The position numbers and the translations under genes were made by a program. Positions 36,925 to 47,639 of a stretch of DNA of 64,000 bases are shown here, piece by piece; the stretch's first letter is position 1, and each line of letters begins with the position of its first letter. The notes below the pieces were generated by a model. The model was not told where the DNA came from. It did no database searches and worked only from the letters and a program-made list of their open reading frames with translations. Origin of the DNA: Takakia lepidozioides (Eukaryota; Streptophyta; Takakiopsida; Takakiales; Takakiaceae); the NCBI GenBank assembly GCA_030704615.1, contig CM060731.1:20524001-20588000 (forward strand), written 5' to 3'.

Positions 36925-37548
36925 TCTCACAGAGGTTCAAGGAAGTTAGGCAGAAAACTTCCCTGAACTTGTTTCCAGTCTGTGACATGGGGGAGGACAT
37001 CGTGGATGACCTCAAGGGTCTACCCACTCTTGGCACTCAGGGCAGGAAGCCTACCTTTGAACAGCAAACAGAAGTAAAGAGGAAAGGGAGAGTGCAATTG
37101 CCCGTTGTGTGGGCAACCTGAAGATAACATTCATTTTCTGATTCACTGTCCGGGGTTCTCTCACCAGAGAGACGCTCTTCTCAAATCTATCAAGGGAATT
37201 GTACTTCTACCTCTGTTTACCAACTTTGAAAGTCTCGAGGCCGAGCCAAAAGCCCGGGCCCTTCTGGGGCCTAGTTATTGGGCAAACCACACACAGCAGA
37301 TTGATGCTTGTGTGAAAGGATTTCTAGAGGATATCTGGAAAACCTGGATCAATGTTTCATTTCAAGGTAAGTCTTACTACCGATGTCAGCCCCTGACAGA
37401 GGTAGGTTCTGTCCCTTTGGGCGCAGGTCAATGGCCACAAGGCTACAGCCAACAACATCTTATGAGTACATTCTCACAAAGGTTCAAATGTAACTTGAAG
37501 GTGCGTAAAAGCTTATATGTTTTTTTGGCATCCATAGTTGGCTACTAA
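36925..37548 (+). pseudogene. 3' tail of a non-LTR retrotransposon (LINE)
   Basis: The plus strand encodes CNCPLCGQPEDNIHFLIHCP around 37,090-37,155, a C-x2-C...H-x4-C zinc knuckle of the type that follows reverse transcriptase in plant LINE-like elements. It is followed by about 60 residues (RDALLKSIKG, ARALLGPSYW, CVKGFLEDIWKTW). The upstream part is out of frame and no reverse transcriptase or endonuclease is visible, so this is a 5'-truncated, decayed insertion. A shorter relative lies at 4.38-4.53 kb. Confidence 0.55.
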
Positions 37549-39382
37549 AACAATCTGTCAGTCTCATTTAGCTTCTTGGGTGGGGTATCTTCCACAAGAT
37601 GATGTTTTGGGTAATGTTTGGGTGTAATGGTGAATAAATGTAAATAGTTGGGCTCTTGATATATCAATCCACCCCCTAGATCCGTTTACATCGGAATGAT
37701 GGATACATGTATATTAAGGAGCCCCAATTCCATTGCCCCACCTAAAACTGTCACCTAAAAAACCCCCATTTTCAACATCAGATCATTGGAAATTTCTTTC
37801 ACCGTACAGACATTGCGACACGACTGGATGAAGAATTGTAGATGGATGATTTGAACTGGTTAGTTGGTGAGTCTTTCTAACTGGCTATGAAGGTTGGAAT
37901 CAGGGCTAGATTGTCTTTTGACCTTACCCTCATCGGAGTAATTTAAGTTACAGGCTCTACAAATAACAGTTCTATTAGGTCGCTTGAGCATTGAAGGGTT
38001 AACACACACTGAAGCAGTGAGGGGGGACAAGCCACAGCAAAATTAATCCATACTTAACCCCTAAGCGCCGGGAGCCAAATTGGAAAACACCCCCAAAATG
38101 GCCACTGTCATGAATAACCTTGTATATGCCAGCGAGAGTTCATCCATTGAATTGAACCGTACTAATTGGTACTAATTGGTTCTTACCTGACCAAATTTCA
38201 GAAAAATGACAGTCAATTTAGGGAGATCATAATAAATTACCATGGTGGATTTATCAAGTCCAAGCAAATGTGGACAAAGAAAAACACTTCAACCAAGGCA
38301 ATTTACCATCACAATTTTTTTTGCTCAATCCCGGACCACCTCAGACAGATTCCTTGCTGGTTAGAGGTACATGCATCTCAAGTTGGCTGCTACTGAAAAG
38401 TCTCCTCCAGAAATTGGAGGACCAAATTCCAAAAAAATCTACTAGCTGGTTTGTATGTGCAATTATGGGGGTGCACTTGGTGTGAACATAGAATGCTGCA
38501 TAGATCTTACACATTGTAATCAAATGCACTTTCCTCTGGTGCAATCCTGCAGTGCCCAAAGGTGAACAGGAATGTGAAATTGTTTTTAGAAAAATCCAAA
38601 TGTACAAATGAGGCTGCCTCAGATTTTGTCCAATTGGGGCGCAGTCCAATTGGGGCGCATTAAATTCCCTCATGCGCAGCTCCCCGCCGTGCTCACTTTT
38701 CCTTCGGCGACTTTTTTCATCCAAGTACATCCACGGAAGCTATCCATGGATGAAAATGGGCCTTTAGGGGTTAATTGGACCCAGAAGTAGACCAGGAGCC
38801 AAATTCAAAACAGGGGTCGCTCCCAGGTTTCCTTTTTTAAAAATAGATATAAAATTTATTTAAAAATAAATAAATATAAATAAATATAAATAAAAAACAG
38901 GAAAGCAAAACACCTTAAATTAATTTAATTTAACTTAATTGTTTTTTAAAACAACAACAACATAATGGATTTTGCTTGCTGATTCTCTCCACTTCGAAGA
39001 GGATTAAGAAACGTGTCTCCCTTCCCAATCTTTCCTGTGGCTGGTTATGCCACAGCATACTGGGTGAGTAGACTTATCTACAGCCAGTCAGAAGCTAGCA
39101 AGCACAACCCATTATGATTTGGAGCTGCACATTGTGGGTATGGAGGCAGCTAGCCCCCAGCCTTAATGGCAGGTTCAGGGCCCATTCCAAGGCACATAAC
39201 AGGCCACGAACTTACTCACATCACTACGTTTCTCAGCTCAAATACTCAAATACATATATGGCTGCAACAGCTCACATGGTCCAGAATCATTCCGCTTCTC
39301 ATACTCCAATGCTCCGTTCTCAGAGTAGAATTTCGCATCCTGGCCAAGTCTAGGAAGTTGAATGATTTCACTCCAAGAATTT
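37549..39382. other. No gene recognised
   Basis: AT-rich spacer with a short direct duplication of GTCCAATTGGGGCGCA at about 38629 and 38645, and an AT-only stretch with TAAATA runs at 38,830-38,960. No supported coding region. Confidence 0.4.
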
Positions 39383-41584
39383 TCAATCCTTCAAGCAATC
39401 AACAGTTTCTTGGATTACTTCCTCCAATGGTTGGTATGGAAATCCCAGATTCTGCAATTTTTGTGTATTGAGTGTGTAATATGGGGCCCTCGGTGAAGTC
39501 TCGTCAGCACATCTGAACACCCACAACCCGCACACCCAATCTCAACTTCTGGTACCCAGTAGGTCATAACCGGTCCACAGGACAGTGGAATGACTTGCTG
39601 GCAATGCAACAGGTGCAAAAATGGAGGTTGCATATCTCTATGTAGATAGAAAACACCATGTCACGATACTCAGATGACATCAAAAAGAAAGAACCTCCTT
39701 GGACTAGGTGCACCCTGCATAATCCCATGGTATTACAAGGTTGGCAGATCCAATCTCCCAACAGATAGAGGCTATCAAGAGGGGGAGGAGAGAGTGACAT
39801 ACTTGGTGTGAATAGGATATGAGGGGTAAAGCTTGGCAAGAATGGCAATAAAATCAGAAGAACGAAGCACGCGAGTCGAACATATATACCGGCCCCTCGC
39901 ATTTGGATTCTCAAATGCCAAAACATGCGCCAGCGCTACATCCTTCACCCCTACCCAGCCATTAACGAAGTTTGGATATGTCTTTGCAGTCCCTGCAACC
40001 ACAAGCCATGCTTTAGTCCTGTTAAATTCTCCACAACAGTCTTCAAGCATTCCAGCTATAGACATCTTGGCAATAGAAAGTGGCCTAATAAGACTCACCA
40101 GAGAGAAAGTCAAGCAAAATCTCCGTGCTGGTGTTGAGAGAGGATTGCAGAAAGGGGCCACTGACAAGGTGGGGTTGATAACCACCAGGTCCAGGCCCTT
40201 CTCCTTTGCAAAATCCCATGCTGCCTTTCCGCAAGTGTCTTCGACAGTACATACCATTGCTGCACCCCATCCACCTTAACCAGTCAAATGGACGTCCCTC
40301 CTTACTGTCATATGGTTTGAAACGAGATCGACAGGCAGGCAGACAGACCAGACACATGAAACGATGAAGAGACACAACTGCAGGAACAGGATGAAACAGG
40401 CAGACCCAAGGGCACCTTAGTTTCACGGCAATACTCAGCATCACTCCAAACACTCTCGTCGTAGACAGCATTTTCAGCACGGGTGCGAAGGTAGCTGACA
40501 GCTGCCACAGATGATGTCAACACAATACGCTTTGTGCCTGCCTTGGCACATGAATTCAGCACACTCAATGTTCCCTTCACTGCTGGATCAAGCAGCTGCA
40601 CCTGAAACACCCGTCCATAACCCACTGTAGAGATTCAGTCTTTACTGTCCAGTAACCGTCCAGCCAAATCATGCTTCAGTTTCCTAGGATCATAGTTTGC
40701 AACCAAAACCAAATTCACATTGGTACATTGAGATTCACCTACTGACAGGTAACCCTCCCCATGCTCCGCATGATTGAAAGTCCCTAATTACATTATGTAG
40801 CTTAAATCTTCTGGTGCGAAACTGTTCAATGTTCAAGCGACTGATGCTAGTAATGTACATGGGACTCTGGCAGTCTTCAAAAGAAAAACCACACACAGCA
40901 GCAACGTACGAGCAACCAACCTGGGAAGGCATAGGTAGGACAAACCTGGGGATCTGTGATATTCTTTTGAAAGAAGGGAGACGCAGTGTGGAAAACGCAA
41001 TCGGCGCCTTCCACAACTTTATCGAAGCTTCCTGGAGTCAAAAGATCGGCTTCGAACAGCTCCAACCGTTCATCGGCGCCTGGTAACTCACTGATGTGCT
41101 GCGCTTTCTCTGAGCTCCCCCTTCCCCTAATATGTCTCACCCCTCTGGTCGCATGCAGTGAAGACCGGGAATGTACATGTCTAACAGAATGTGCACTGAT
41201 GCAGAAGAATGCGGACTAACGTAGTAGGTTTGCAGCATGGCTCAGAGTGAGTAACACATCCGCGTTCTCAAAATTCACACCATTCAGACCATTCCGGGGA
41301 TTGTACATGATTCACTCACTTTTATAGTTGCAGGAGATACCCAGTGTAATTACCCAAAATGATTCCACTATATAGGCGCTTCCAATAACAAGACCCAAAA
41401 AACATCTCACGAAATCCCTTTGCACTAGCGGAAAACGAGAAACAAGTGAAAGCAGACTTACTTGAATTACTTGAATTACTTGAACAGTGCCGCGCACGTT
41501 GTAGCCACGGTCCAGTAGCAGCTTTACAAGCCAAGCTGCGATGAAGCCCGTAGCTCCCGAGACAACGACTGTGCTTGGAGCCAT
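39383..41584 (-). pseudogene. Cinnamoyl-CoA reductase-like NAD(P)-dependent SDR, apparently disrupted
   Basis: Extended short-chain dehydrogenase of the CCR / dihydroflavonol reductase group. Minus-strand exons: from 41584 (MAPSTVVVSGATGFIAAWLV, nucleotide-binding TGATGF motif); about 41130-40946 ([30 protein letters not shown]); 40601-40416 (VKGTLSVLNSCAKAGTKRIV, LTSSVAAV); 40259-40099 (QWYVLSKTLAE, catalytic Tyr and Lys as YVLSK); 39992-39803 (TYPNFVNGWVGVKDVALAHV); 39451-39383 (LGFPYQPLEEVIQETVDCLK, stop). In exon 4 the frame slips after KTLAE and again after VVINPT, each explained by one missing base; the exon 1/2 junction also does not keep phase with the best sites. Either this is a young pseudogene or the assembly has small deletions. 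If intact it would be a cytosolic reductase of phenolic or aldehyde substrates. Confidence 0.75.
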
Positions 41585-42522
41585 GGCTGGCGGTGCAGCT
41601 GCTAATATCTACTACTCAACTTTCTCCACACAAATACTTCCCAGTACCCACAAACGCCCTCCTCCCGGACAGCTCAATGATGCTTCGAGATTATATTCGA
41701 CACTACCGGCCACAAATAGAGGAGAAGGAAGATGAACATAAACACACTCTGAGTCAACTCTTTAAGTTTACTTAGAACATGTATCTTGTCTCTGGTCACC
41801 TTCCCTACCTTCTTCCTCGCCCTGAATCTTTTCTTGCCCAGTGCTTACTACCTTCGATTTATTCGCCAGTGCTGTTCAATTCTTACGTGGGAACAGTTAC
41901 AAGAGGCAATTTCAATTGGGTCATGTGCAAGGTGGGTGATTTGTCAACTCCAGGGGACCACCCACCGTCTCCTGTCGCAATGAGAGAATCTTCGAGCCCG
42001 ACATGAGCGAGCCTATTGTCCGCATCTGCGAAGGTGGCCTACGTACCTCGGGATGCGTTCTATTGCACTTGAAAGCGGATGCAGTTGGTAGAGCAAGGCA
42101 ATAAGTTATTACTTATTACTAGTTCAGAACTAACATGATCAGTTGATGTGTGATGTAGGGTGGGAGTAATGGGGGGAGGCACTTAGTGCAGGCCCCATGG
42201 CTAATGGGGGGAGGTACTTATTAGGCCCTGACATAGAAGAAGCGATGGAATCCTCTTGCGCCCCACAGAAATATCAAAAGAGAAGAAGCAGCGGACCTAG
42301 TGGACCCAGTAGTTTTCTGTACACTCGCAATGCATCAAGTATAAATCCAGAATTCAAGCATTTACGATAGCGAACAATGGGCGATCTAGGGCAGGGCCTC
42401 GGACAGGAAACTGGTCAACGACAATGGAGTTATGCATTGGTGCCTGCTCAATGGGACCATGACAAAACATCAACCACAATGATGAGAGAAATGGAGAAGT
42501 TTTAGACTATATCCACAACGCG
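41585..42522. other. Upstream region of the reductase-like gene
   Basis: No gene recognised. Ordinary composition, with a GGGGGGAGG...CACTTAGTGC / GGTACTTATTAGG duplication near 42,170-42,230. Confidence 0.4.
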
Positions 42523-42822
42523 AGTCAAATCCAGTGTTGGGCGGTTATTTGATTTCTTTCATAACCTCCTGTTCCGGTTTTCACAAAATCCTAGGATCAA
42601 AGAGTTAATTGTAAAAACCTCAAAGAACCGGCGGTTTTCATCAAATAACCAGCGGGTCTTTGGCGGATCTTTGACGGTTTTCGTAACCGGCAGTTATGAG
42701 CCTTTGCCGGTTCTTTGTTTTTTTTTTAGAACCACGGTTATATATATATATAACCTTCCTGATAACCTCCGGGGGGGTTTGTAGCTGAATCAAAGAACCT
42801 CCCAACAACACTAGTCAAGTCC
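42523..42822. mobile_element. 280-bp MITE with 10-bp target-site duplication
   Basis: The element runs 42533-42812. Its ends begin AGTGTTGGGCGGTTATTTGA on the left and, read on the other strand, AGTGTTGTTGGGAGGTTCTT on the right (inverted repeats with a 2-base indel). It is flanked by AGTCAAATCC (42523-42532) and AGTCAAGTCC (42813-42822), a 10-bp duplication with one mismatch. The interior has repeated CGG(T/C)TTT and ACCGGC words and a TATATA run, with no coding. Duplication length fits the Mutator-like (MULE) group better than hAT (8 bp). Confidence 0.8.
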
Positions 42823-44237
42823 CTAACCTTGGAGCAACTTTTTTTTTTTTTTGGGAGAAGGCCTGAGGGAGGCCAAATGTATTGATGATGAGGAAAAAAT
42901 AACCTCACATGACAGGCCATGGAGGCTGAGAAAGGGGACACTGCCCTGTAACTAGGAGAATCCAAAAGACAGGTCCTACTTTGAAAGCTGCTGGAGCAAC
43001 TTTGCAAGGTCAAATGGGACAATCTTCAAAAATAAAATTGAAAACTTTGTTTATTGCTGGAATAACCTCCCTCAAAATTTCAGCTCCACACAAATAGATA
43101 ACGTAAAATTGGTAATATTGCTTCGTGCAATGTGGTCACGATGCCTCCATGATAAAAAGGAATAATTGTGGCTTCGAATAGCATCCAAATCTCAAACACT
43201 GAAAAATCACAACATGATTAGCGATGGTATCTGTCTACTTGTAATTCAAGACTACACTGGGGATACTTTCATCATTGCTTCCATCTTCTTCTTGACAGCT
43301 AATAGAAGGGTTTCAAAATCTTTGGTAACAGCATTAGAACTTGTTGCAACATCATCATGGTGATGCCTTGAAACACCAATAGCTCTATATCTATCATCTT
43401 TTTAAATCTCTCTGATAACCGATCCCCAAACTACACTTGTGAGTATGAGCGCTTGCAATAATCAACTACTCAAGTTATATGCAACCTACTCACTACGGCC
43501 TCTATCAGGCTATGTTATAGGTCGGCACCAACCCCGTCGGTCAAAAATTCCCAGTTAGTTAACCCAGTCAGTGCGACAGAACCAGCTTGGGAGCTTTCAA
43601 TAGGGTGGTTTTGTGTGATGTGCAAGTGGTTGTGTATGTATGGTGTATGAACTTGGTGATGCTACCCTAATATCTTGCAATTGATTGGTGGATTTGTATT
43701 CATGCTCAACAGTAGGTACTCTGTTTGTGGCAAGGCTTTAATTTTCAGAGGGCAAACTCTCTATAAAATAGAATAAAATAGACTTTCTCAAATAAGAAGA
43801 GCATATCTTTATCTTTGGAATTACGAAGATTTGGTGGAAAAAAAAAATGAAACAATTACAAGTTGTCTGCATGTAGAGATTGCCAAAAACCCAATTTCCT
43901 ACTTGAATTTGCCTAAGCAGGTAGAGAATTTTGGCCAAGAAAAAGGGGACACGTCATCAATTTCGATGAACTGACGGGCCTGCTATCGAACACCCCCAAA
44001 ATGGCCAACAATGACATGGGAAATGGGTGGTTCTTATTAGACTACACTGTGGGTTACAAATAGAATATTAACAGGGGTGACATTTCCAAAATGAGGACAC
44101 TAGGAGCGAAGTGCTCATCTCATCCTAAGAAACTAACAGAAATATGTAATGGCAGTACATTAATCCTTCTCTCTGAATTAGAAGCGGGATATACAAGTTT
44201 CACACCAATCAATTCATATAAAACTTTGATGAAGAGT
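42823..44237. other. No gene recognised
   Basis: AT-rich spacer with two poly-T/A runs (near 42,840 and 43,843). No coding or RNA gene can be supported. Confidence 0.4.
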
Positions 44238-44807
44238 TCAACAATGAGGACATCTAAATGGAAACGTTGTTGCTGGAATTCTAAGACAATTTGCGTGATA
44301 CAAACAGCGGCAACGCTGACATTTCATCATTCGAATGTCAGGGTTTTCAGGCATCCTGCATACACAATGTAATGGGTTGTCTCCATGCGAGACTTCGTTG
44401 GTGCGAGTATTAAAATCATAGCGATGGATGTAGACATCGGTACCAATGTTTTGTAGCCGTTTGTATCCTTCGAGATCGTAGACAAAACATTTTCCCACTA
44501 TTTTTGTTATTGTCATGTAGCGATCAGACAACAACAACTCATGTATACCATGATAAGGCCCTCTCCCTTCAGGAGTGTCCTCTGGCCGAACATAGAAACG
44601 AACCCGCAAATTATGTTGTAGTCCAGTGTAATTTTCCCCCAAAAACTCCCTCATTGATTCTACTCGAGCCACCATGACCCTCACATTCCTCAAATCACGA
44701 TTACGGACAACGCCTCGTAAGACGTACACATGGTTACCACACTCTATCAAGTTTGTATTCACTATGGCGGAGTTAATAACTCTGCCCGGGTAGGTTAATG
44801 GGTCCAT
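44238..44807 (-). CDS. Compact BAH-PHD chromatin-reader-like protein
   Basis: A 189-residue single-exon ORF starting at ATG 44807. Residues about 20-130 resemble a BAH domain (GNHVYVLRGVVRN, VMVARVESMREFLGE, HNLRVRFYVRPEDTPEGR, KIVGKCFVYDLEGYKRL). Residues about 145-189 are a PHD zinc finger with ligands in order CVC, MKCQRC, LYHANC and CPHC, ending at the stop. BAH plus PHD is the layout of plant EBS/SHL histone readers, which bind methylated H3 tails, but those genes have introns and are longer. The lack of introns, small size and repeat-rich location suggest a retrocopy or transposon-borne gene. Nothing in the ORF is broken. It lies 1.3 kb downstream, on the same strand, of the Helentron-like relic. 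Confidence 0.8.
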   Translation of the reverse strand: MDPLTYPGRVINSAIVNTNLIECGNHVYVLRGVVRNRDLRNVRVMVARVESMREFLGENYTGLQHNLRVRFYVRPEDTPEGRGPYHGIHELLLSDRYMTITKIVGKCFVYDLEGYKRLQNIGTDVYIHRYDFNTRTNEVSHGDNPLHCVCRMPENPDIRMMKCQRCRCLYHANCLRIPATTFPFRCPHC

Positions 44808-45759
44808 TATCGTTAGTAGGAAATGAGAATATAAATGATCTTAGAGTTCTTGATTTTAATAGGTTCTTGATATGACTATCATGGTCATGAAGGAGTAGAA
44901 AAATGTGATGTTTTGAGTCCACTCTCTTTGATCGATTTAGTGGAAAACTCTAAATGATTACTTCAAATGTTGCATCATATTTGCAAATTATCTGGCTTGT
45001 GAGTATAATTCAAAGCAATTTGCATGATGTTTTTATAGTCGAGTTTTGAAACAACTCAATGTGTCCATCTTATGTTTCGTTATAATTTGATGCATGTTAA
45101 ATTGAAGAATGATGTTCAAATTAATACACGCATGTGGCCTTCAATACTTATGTATTGTGTCGGACGCTATTATATTCGAGAGAAGTCATGATTGAATGTT
45201 TTGCAAGTAACAAAGACCCATGTTCTCATCTTGAGCTCATTAAGATTTTATATTGAAGCTATCCATGATGGTTTCCTATCCTTCTAGTCTCACATGGGCA
45301 CTACAATCTCGAACAGTCATCAGCAAAGGATATAGTGTATACTCCCATATACCCTTTCGACACGAAAGGGTGTTGTACCCCTTCCAATCCTAACAGCCTA
45401 CGTACAAAATATATTAGTAATAAAAATGACGTTTCAAACCGGTTCAAATGACTTAGAACATATGTAATCATTATGGGTCAAAATGACTTGCACACTACTT
45501 TGTATATGCATGTCAAGTCACCGGCATAGTTAACATTACGACTGGCAGGGCAGATGAAGGCTAACAAGAACATGACCAGAGGAATTTTGCTTCTCTCAAA
45601 AATTGGGATACATTTGGGAAGATTTGGGGGTCCCATGATAAGAATGGTCATTTTTACCTCCCCCAGGTTTTCCCATACAAAGCAACCATTGTGAATTTTT
45701 TGAATTTGGCTCTGGATTGAAACCGGGGTCACAGAGGTTACGCCTATTGGAATACTAAT
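44808..45759. other. No gene recognised
   Basis: AT-rich region upstream of the BAH-PHD ORF. Its promoter would lie here but no confident element is visible. Confidence 0.4.
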
Positions 45760-45870
45760 GCCAAGGTTACACTACAAGAGCCTCCCACCAAGAATCGAAC
45801 CCAAAACCTCACCATCTGTAATGCTATGACCTTCAAATCACGCTACCCACCACAACATGGAACCCACTTG
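45760..45870 (-). repeat. tRNA-derived SINE head
   Basis: On the minus strand there is a polymerase III B-box-like GGTTCGATTC (45792-45801) and, about 40 nt upstream of it, an A-box-like TGGGTAGCGTGATTTG (45834-45849). The spacing suits a tRNA-related SINE. The stems do not pair as a functional tRNA. Confidence 0.45.
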
Positions 45871-46105
45871 GATTCTTAAGTATTTAATTGTGAAACTGAG
45901 GTAAGAGGGGGTGGGGGGGCGGAATTTGACAGGGGCCCGCCGGAGGAGCCCAGGCTGCCAGAATCCGGCGAAAATACCGTCAGATCGCACGCGTCCATTA
46001 AGTTCTTACATTTTTATTTTTATCCTTTTTTTTTAAGGAAATGGGAACAGTTTTAATCAAATTAAATAAACGCATGGAATACATGCGAGCCCTACCTTAT
46101 TGTAG

Positions 46106-47191
46106 TTACAAATCGGTTGTAAAATGATTGACGTAATCTGGAAGTGTGAATGCTAAGTAAATGGGTTTGTGGTCGGTCCAATATGCTTCTTTTGTTCCAG
46201 ACAAACAATGTTGCATAGGTGAATTAATCCATATATGATCTAATTGAGAATTATAGTTTGTTGTAGGTTCATTGAATGTAAGATGAAAGTTGTAGTGTTT
46301 CATGAATGAGTGAAGAGAAACAGATTCTCTATTGGATTTGTGAAGATTGATATTAAAGTCTCCGATAAAAATAGTGGGACAATTTTTCGGTGCTCGATCA
46401 TATAAGTTTTGTAATTTTATAAAATGTTGTGAAAAGAAAGCAAAGGAGGTTTGTATATTGCAATGACATGAATGGCTCTATGAGAATTTGGATTGAAAGA
46501 CGCAGCAATGAATTCTGCACCGTTGTGTGTTTGGATTTCGTAATTTTGAAGCGAGGTGGTTTTATCATATAGAATGGTTGTTCCGAGTCCATCATAACAC
46601 GAGAGTCTTGAAAACGATCATTAGGTGCATATAGTGACCAGTTTTGATTGTTTGGATGTAACGTGTTTCATTTAAACATAATATATGAGATGTTCGTAGG
46701 CTGTAGTCGCTCATAATATCACAATGATGATTGTGCATTGAACGAATATTTAACGATTGAATGATTGCATGCGTGCGAAATAGTAGTTGCAAATTTGGTG
46801 TAGACAAATTCCATTTGGTAGTTGTTTGAAGTCTAATTATTTGGTTACGTATGATGTCATCCACATGGAAATTTTTGTCATGTAATGGAGCTAGGAGATA
46901 TAAGTGTTGTCGTTCTTTTATGCGCGATAAAGTTGTGTATGTCAATCCGTGCTTGTTCATGTTTGTTGGGTCAAATGCAAGACGGTCCATGGTCAGTCCT
47001 TACGCTCTGTGTATAGTACGTGCTGCTGCAAGTTCAATTGGGAACTGGGTACGAGTTATTACGTGGTCAGGATTATCCATGAATTGAATTTCTTTGGTTT
47101 TGGCTGCAATTGGAGTCCAAGATTTACATATGTCACAATTGTTTTGGTATGTGTGAGTAAGAAGCTCGTGTTTCATGTCATATTTGTTCAT
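46106..47191 (-). pseudogene. Helentron-type Helitron relic: PIF1 helicase end fused to EEP nuclease
   Basis: The minus strand encodes the C-terminal helicase motifs of a PIF1/Helitron helicase (QFPIELAAARTIHRA, GLTMDRLAFDPTN, HGLTYTTLSRIK), then, in the same reading direction, an endonuclease/exonuclease/phosphatase domain (SLNIRSMHNHH, SHILCLNETR, IFIGDFNINL, LDHIWIN, WTDHKPIYLAF). Helicase followed by such a nuclease is the signature of Helentron / Helitron2-like elements. It is dead: a TAA at 47000-47002 stands where the family has Gln (RA-Q-GLT), and the nuclease changes frame at about 46,590 and 46,450. No Rep domain or upstream helicase motifs are present, so only the 3' kilobase remains. 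Confidence 0.75.
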
Positions 47192-47639
47192 TAAGAAAAT
47201 ATAACCCTATTTTAACTAATTCTGGACTTTTGGCTTAAATCCGGACCAAACTTAATATGTATTTGAATTAAAATTAATTCAAAATTAATTCAAAATTTAT
47301 TAATAATATCTTGGATAGTAATGTGTGATTGAACTTTGTGAAATTATCAGTGATGTCATACTTGCTTCAAAATGTAACATATAAGATGTCCATTTGACAT
47401 TGAAGTGCTTGTGAAGTTGCAGTGTAACTCAACAATTCATTGAACGTCGACTGGGAAGTCGAATGATGTAATATTACATTATGTTACAATACGATAAACA
47501 AATGTGTCGAATCGAACATGGGATAGACTCATAGTCCATACTTGATATAAGTTGATAGTAATTTTGATTGAATCTTCATGTTGACAAGCACAATATTCAT
47601 AGACAATGCCATTGGAATGATGTTTTGGGTGTGAGAGGG

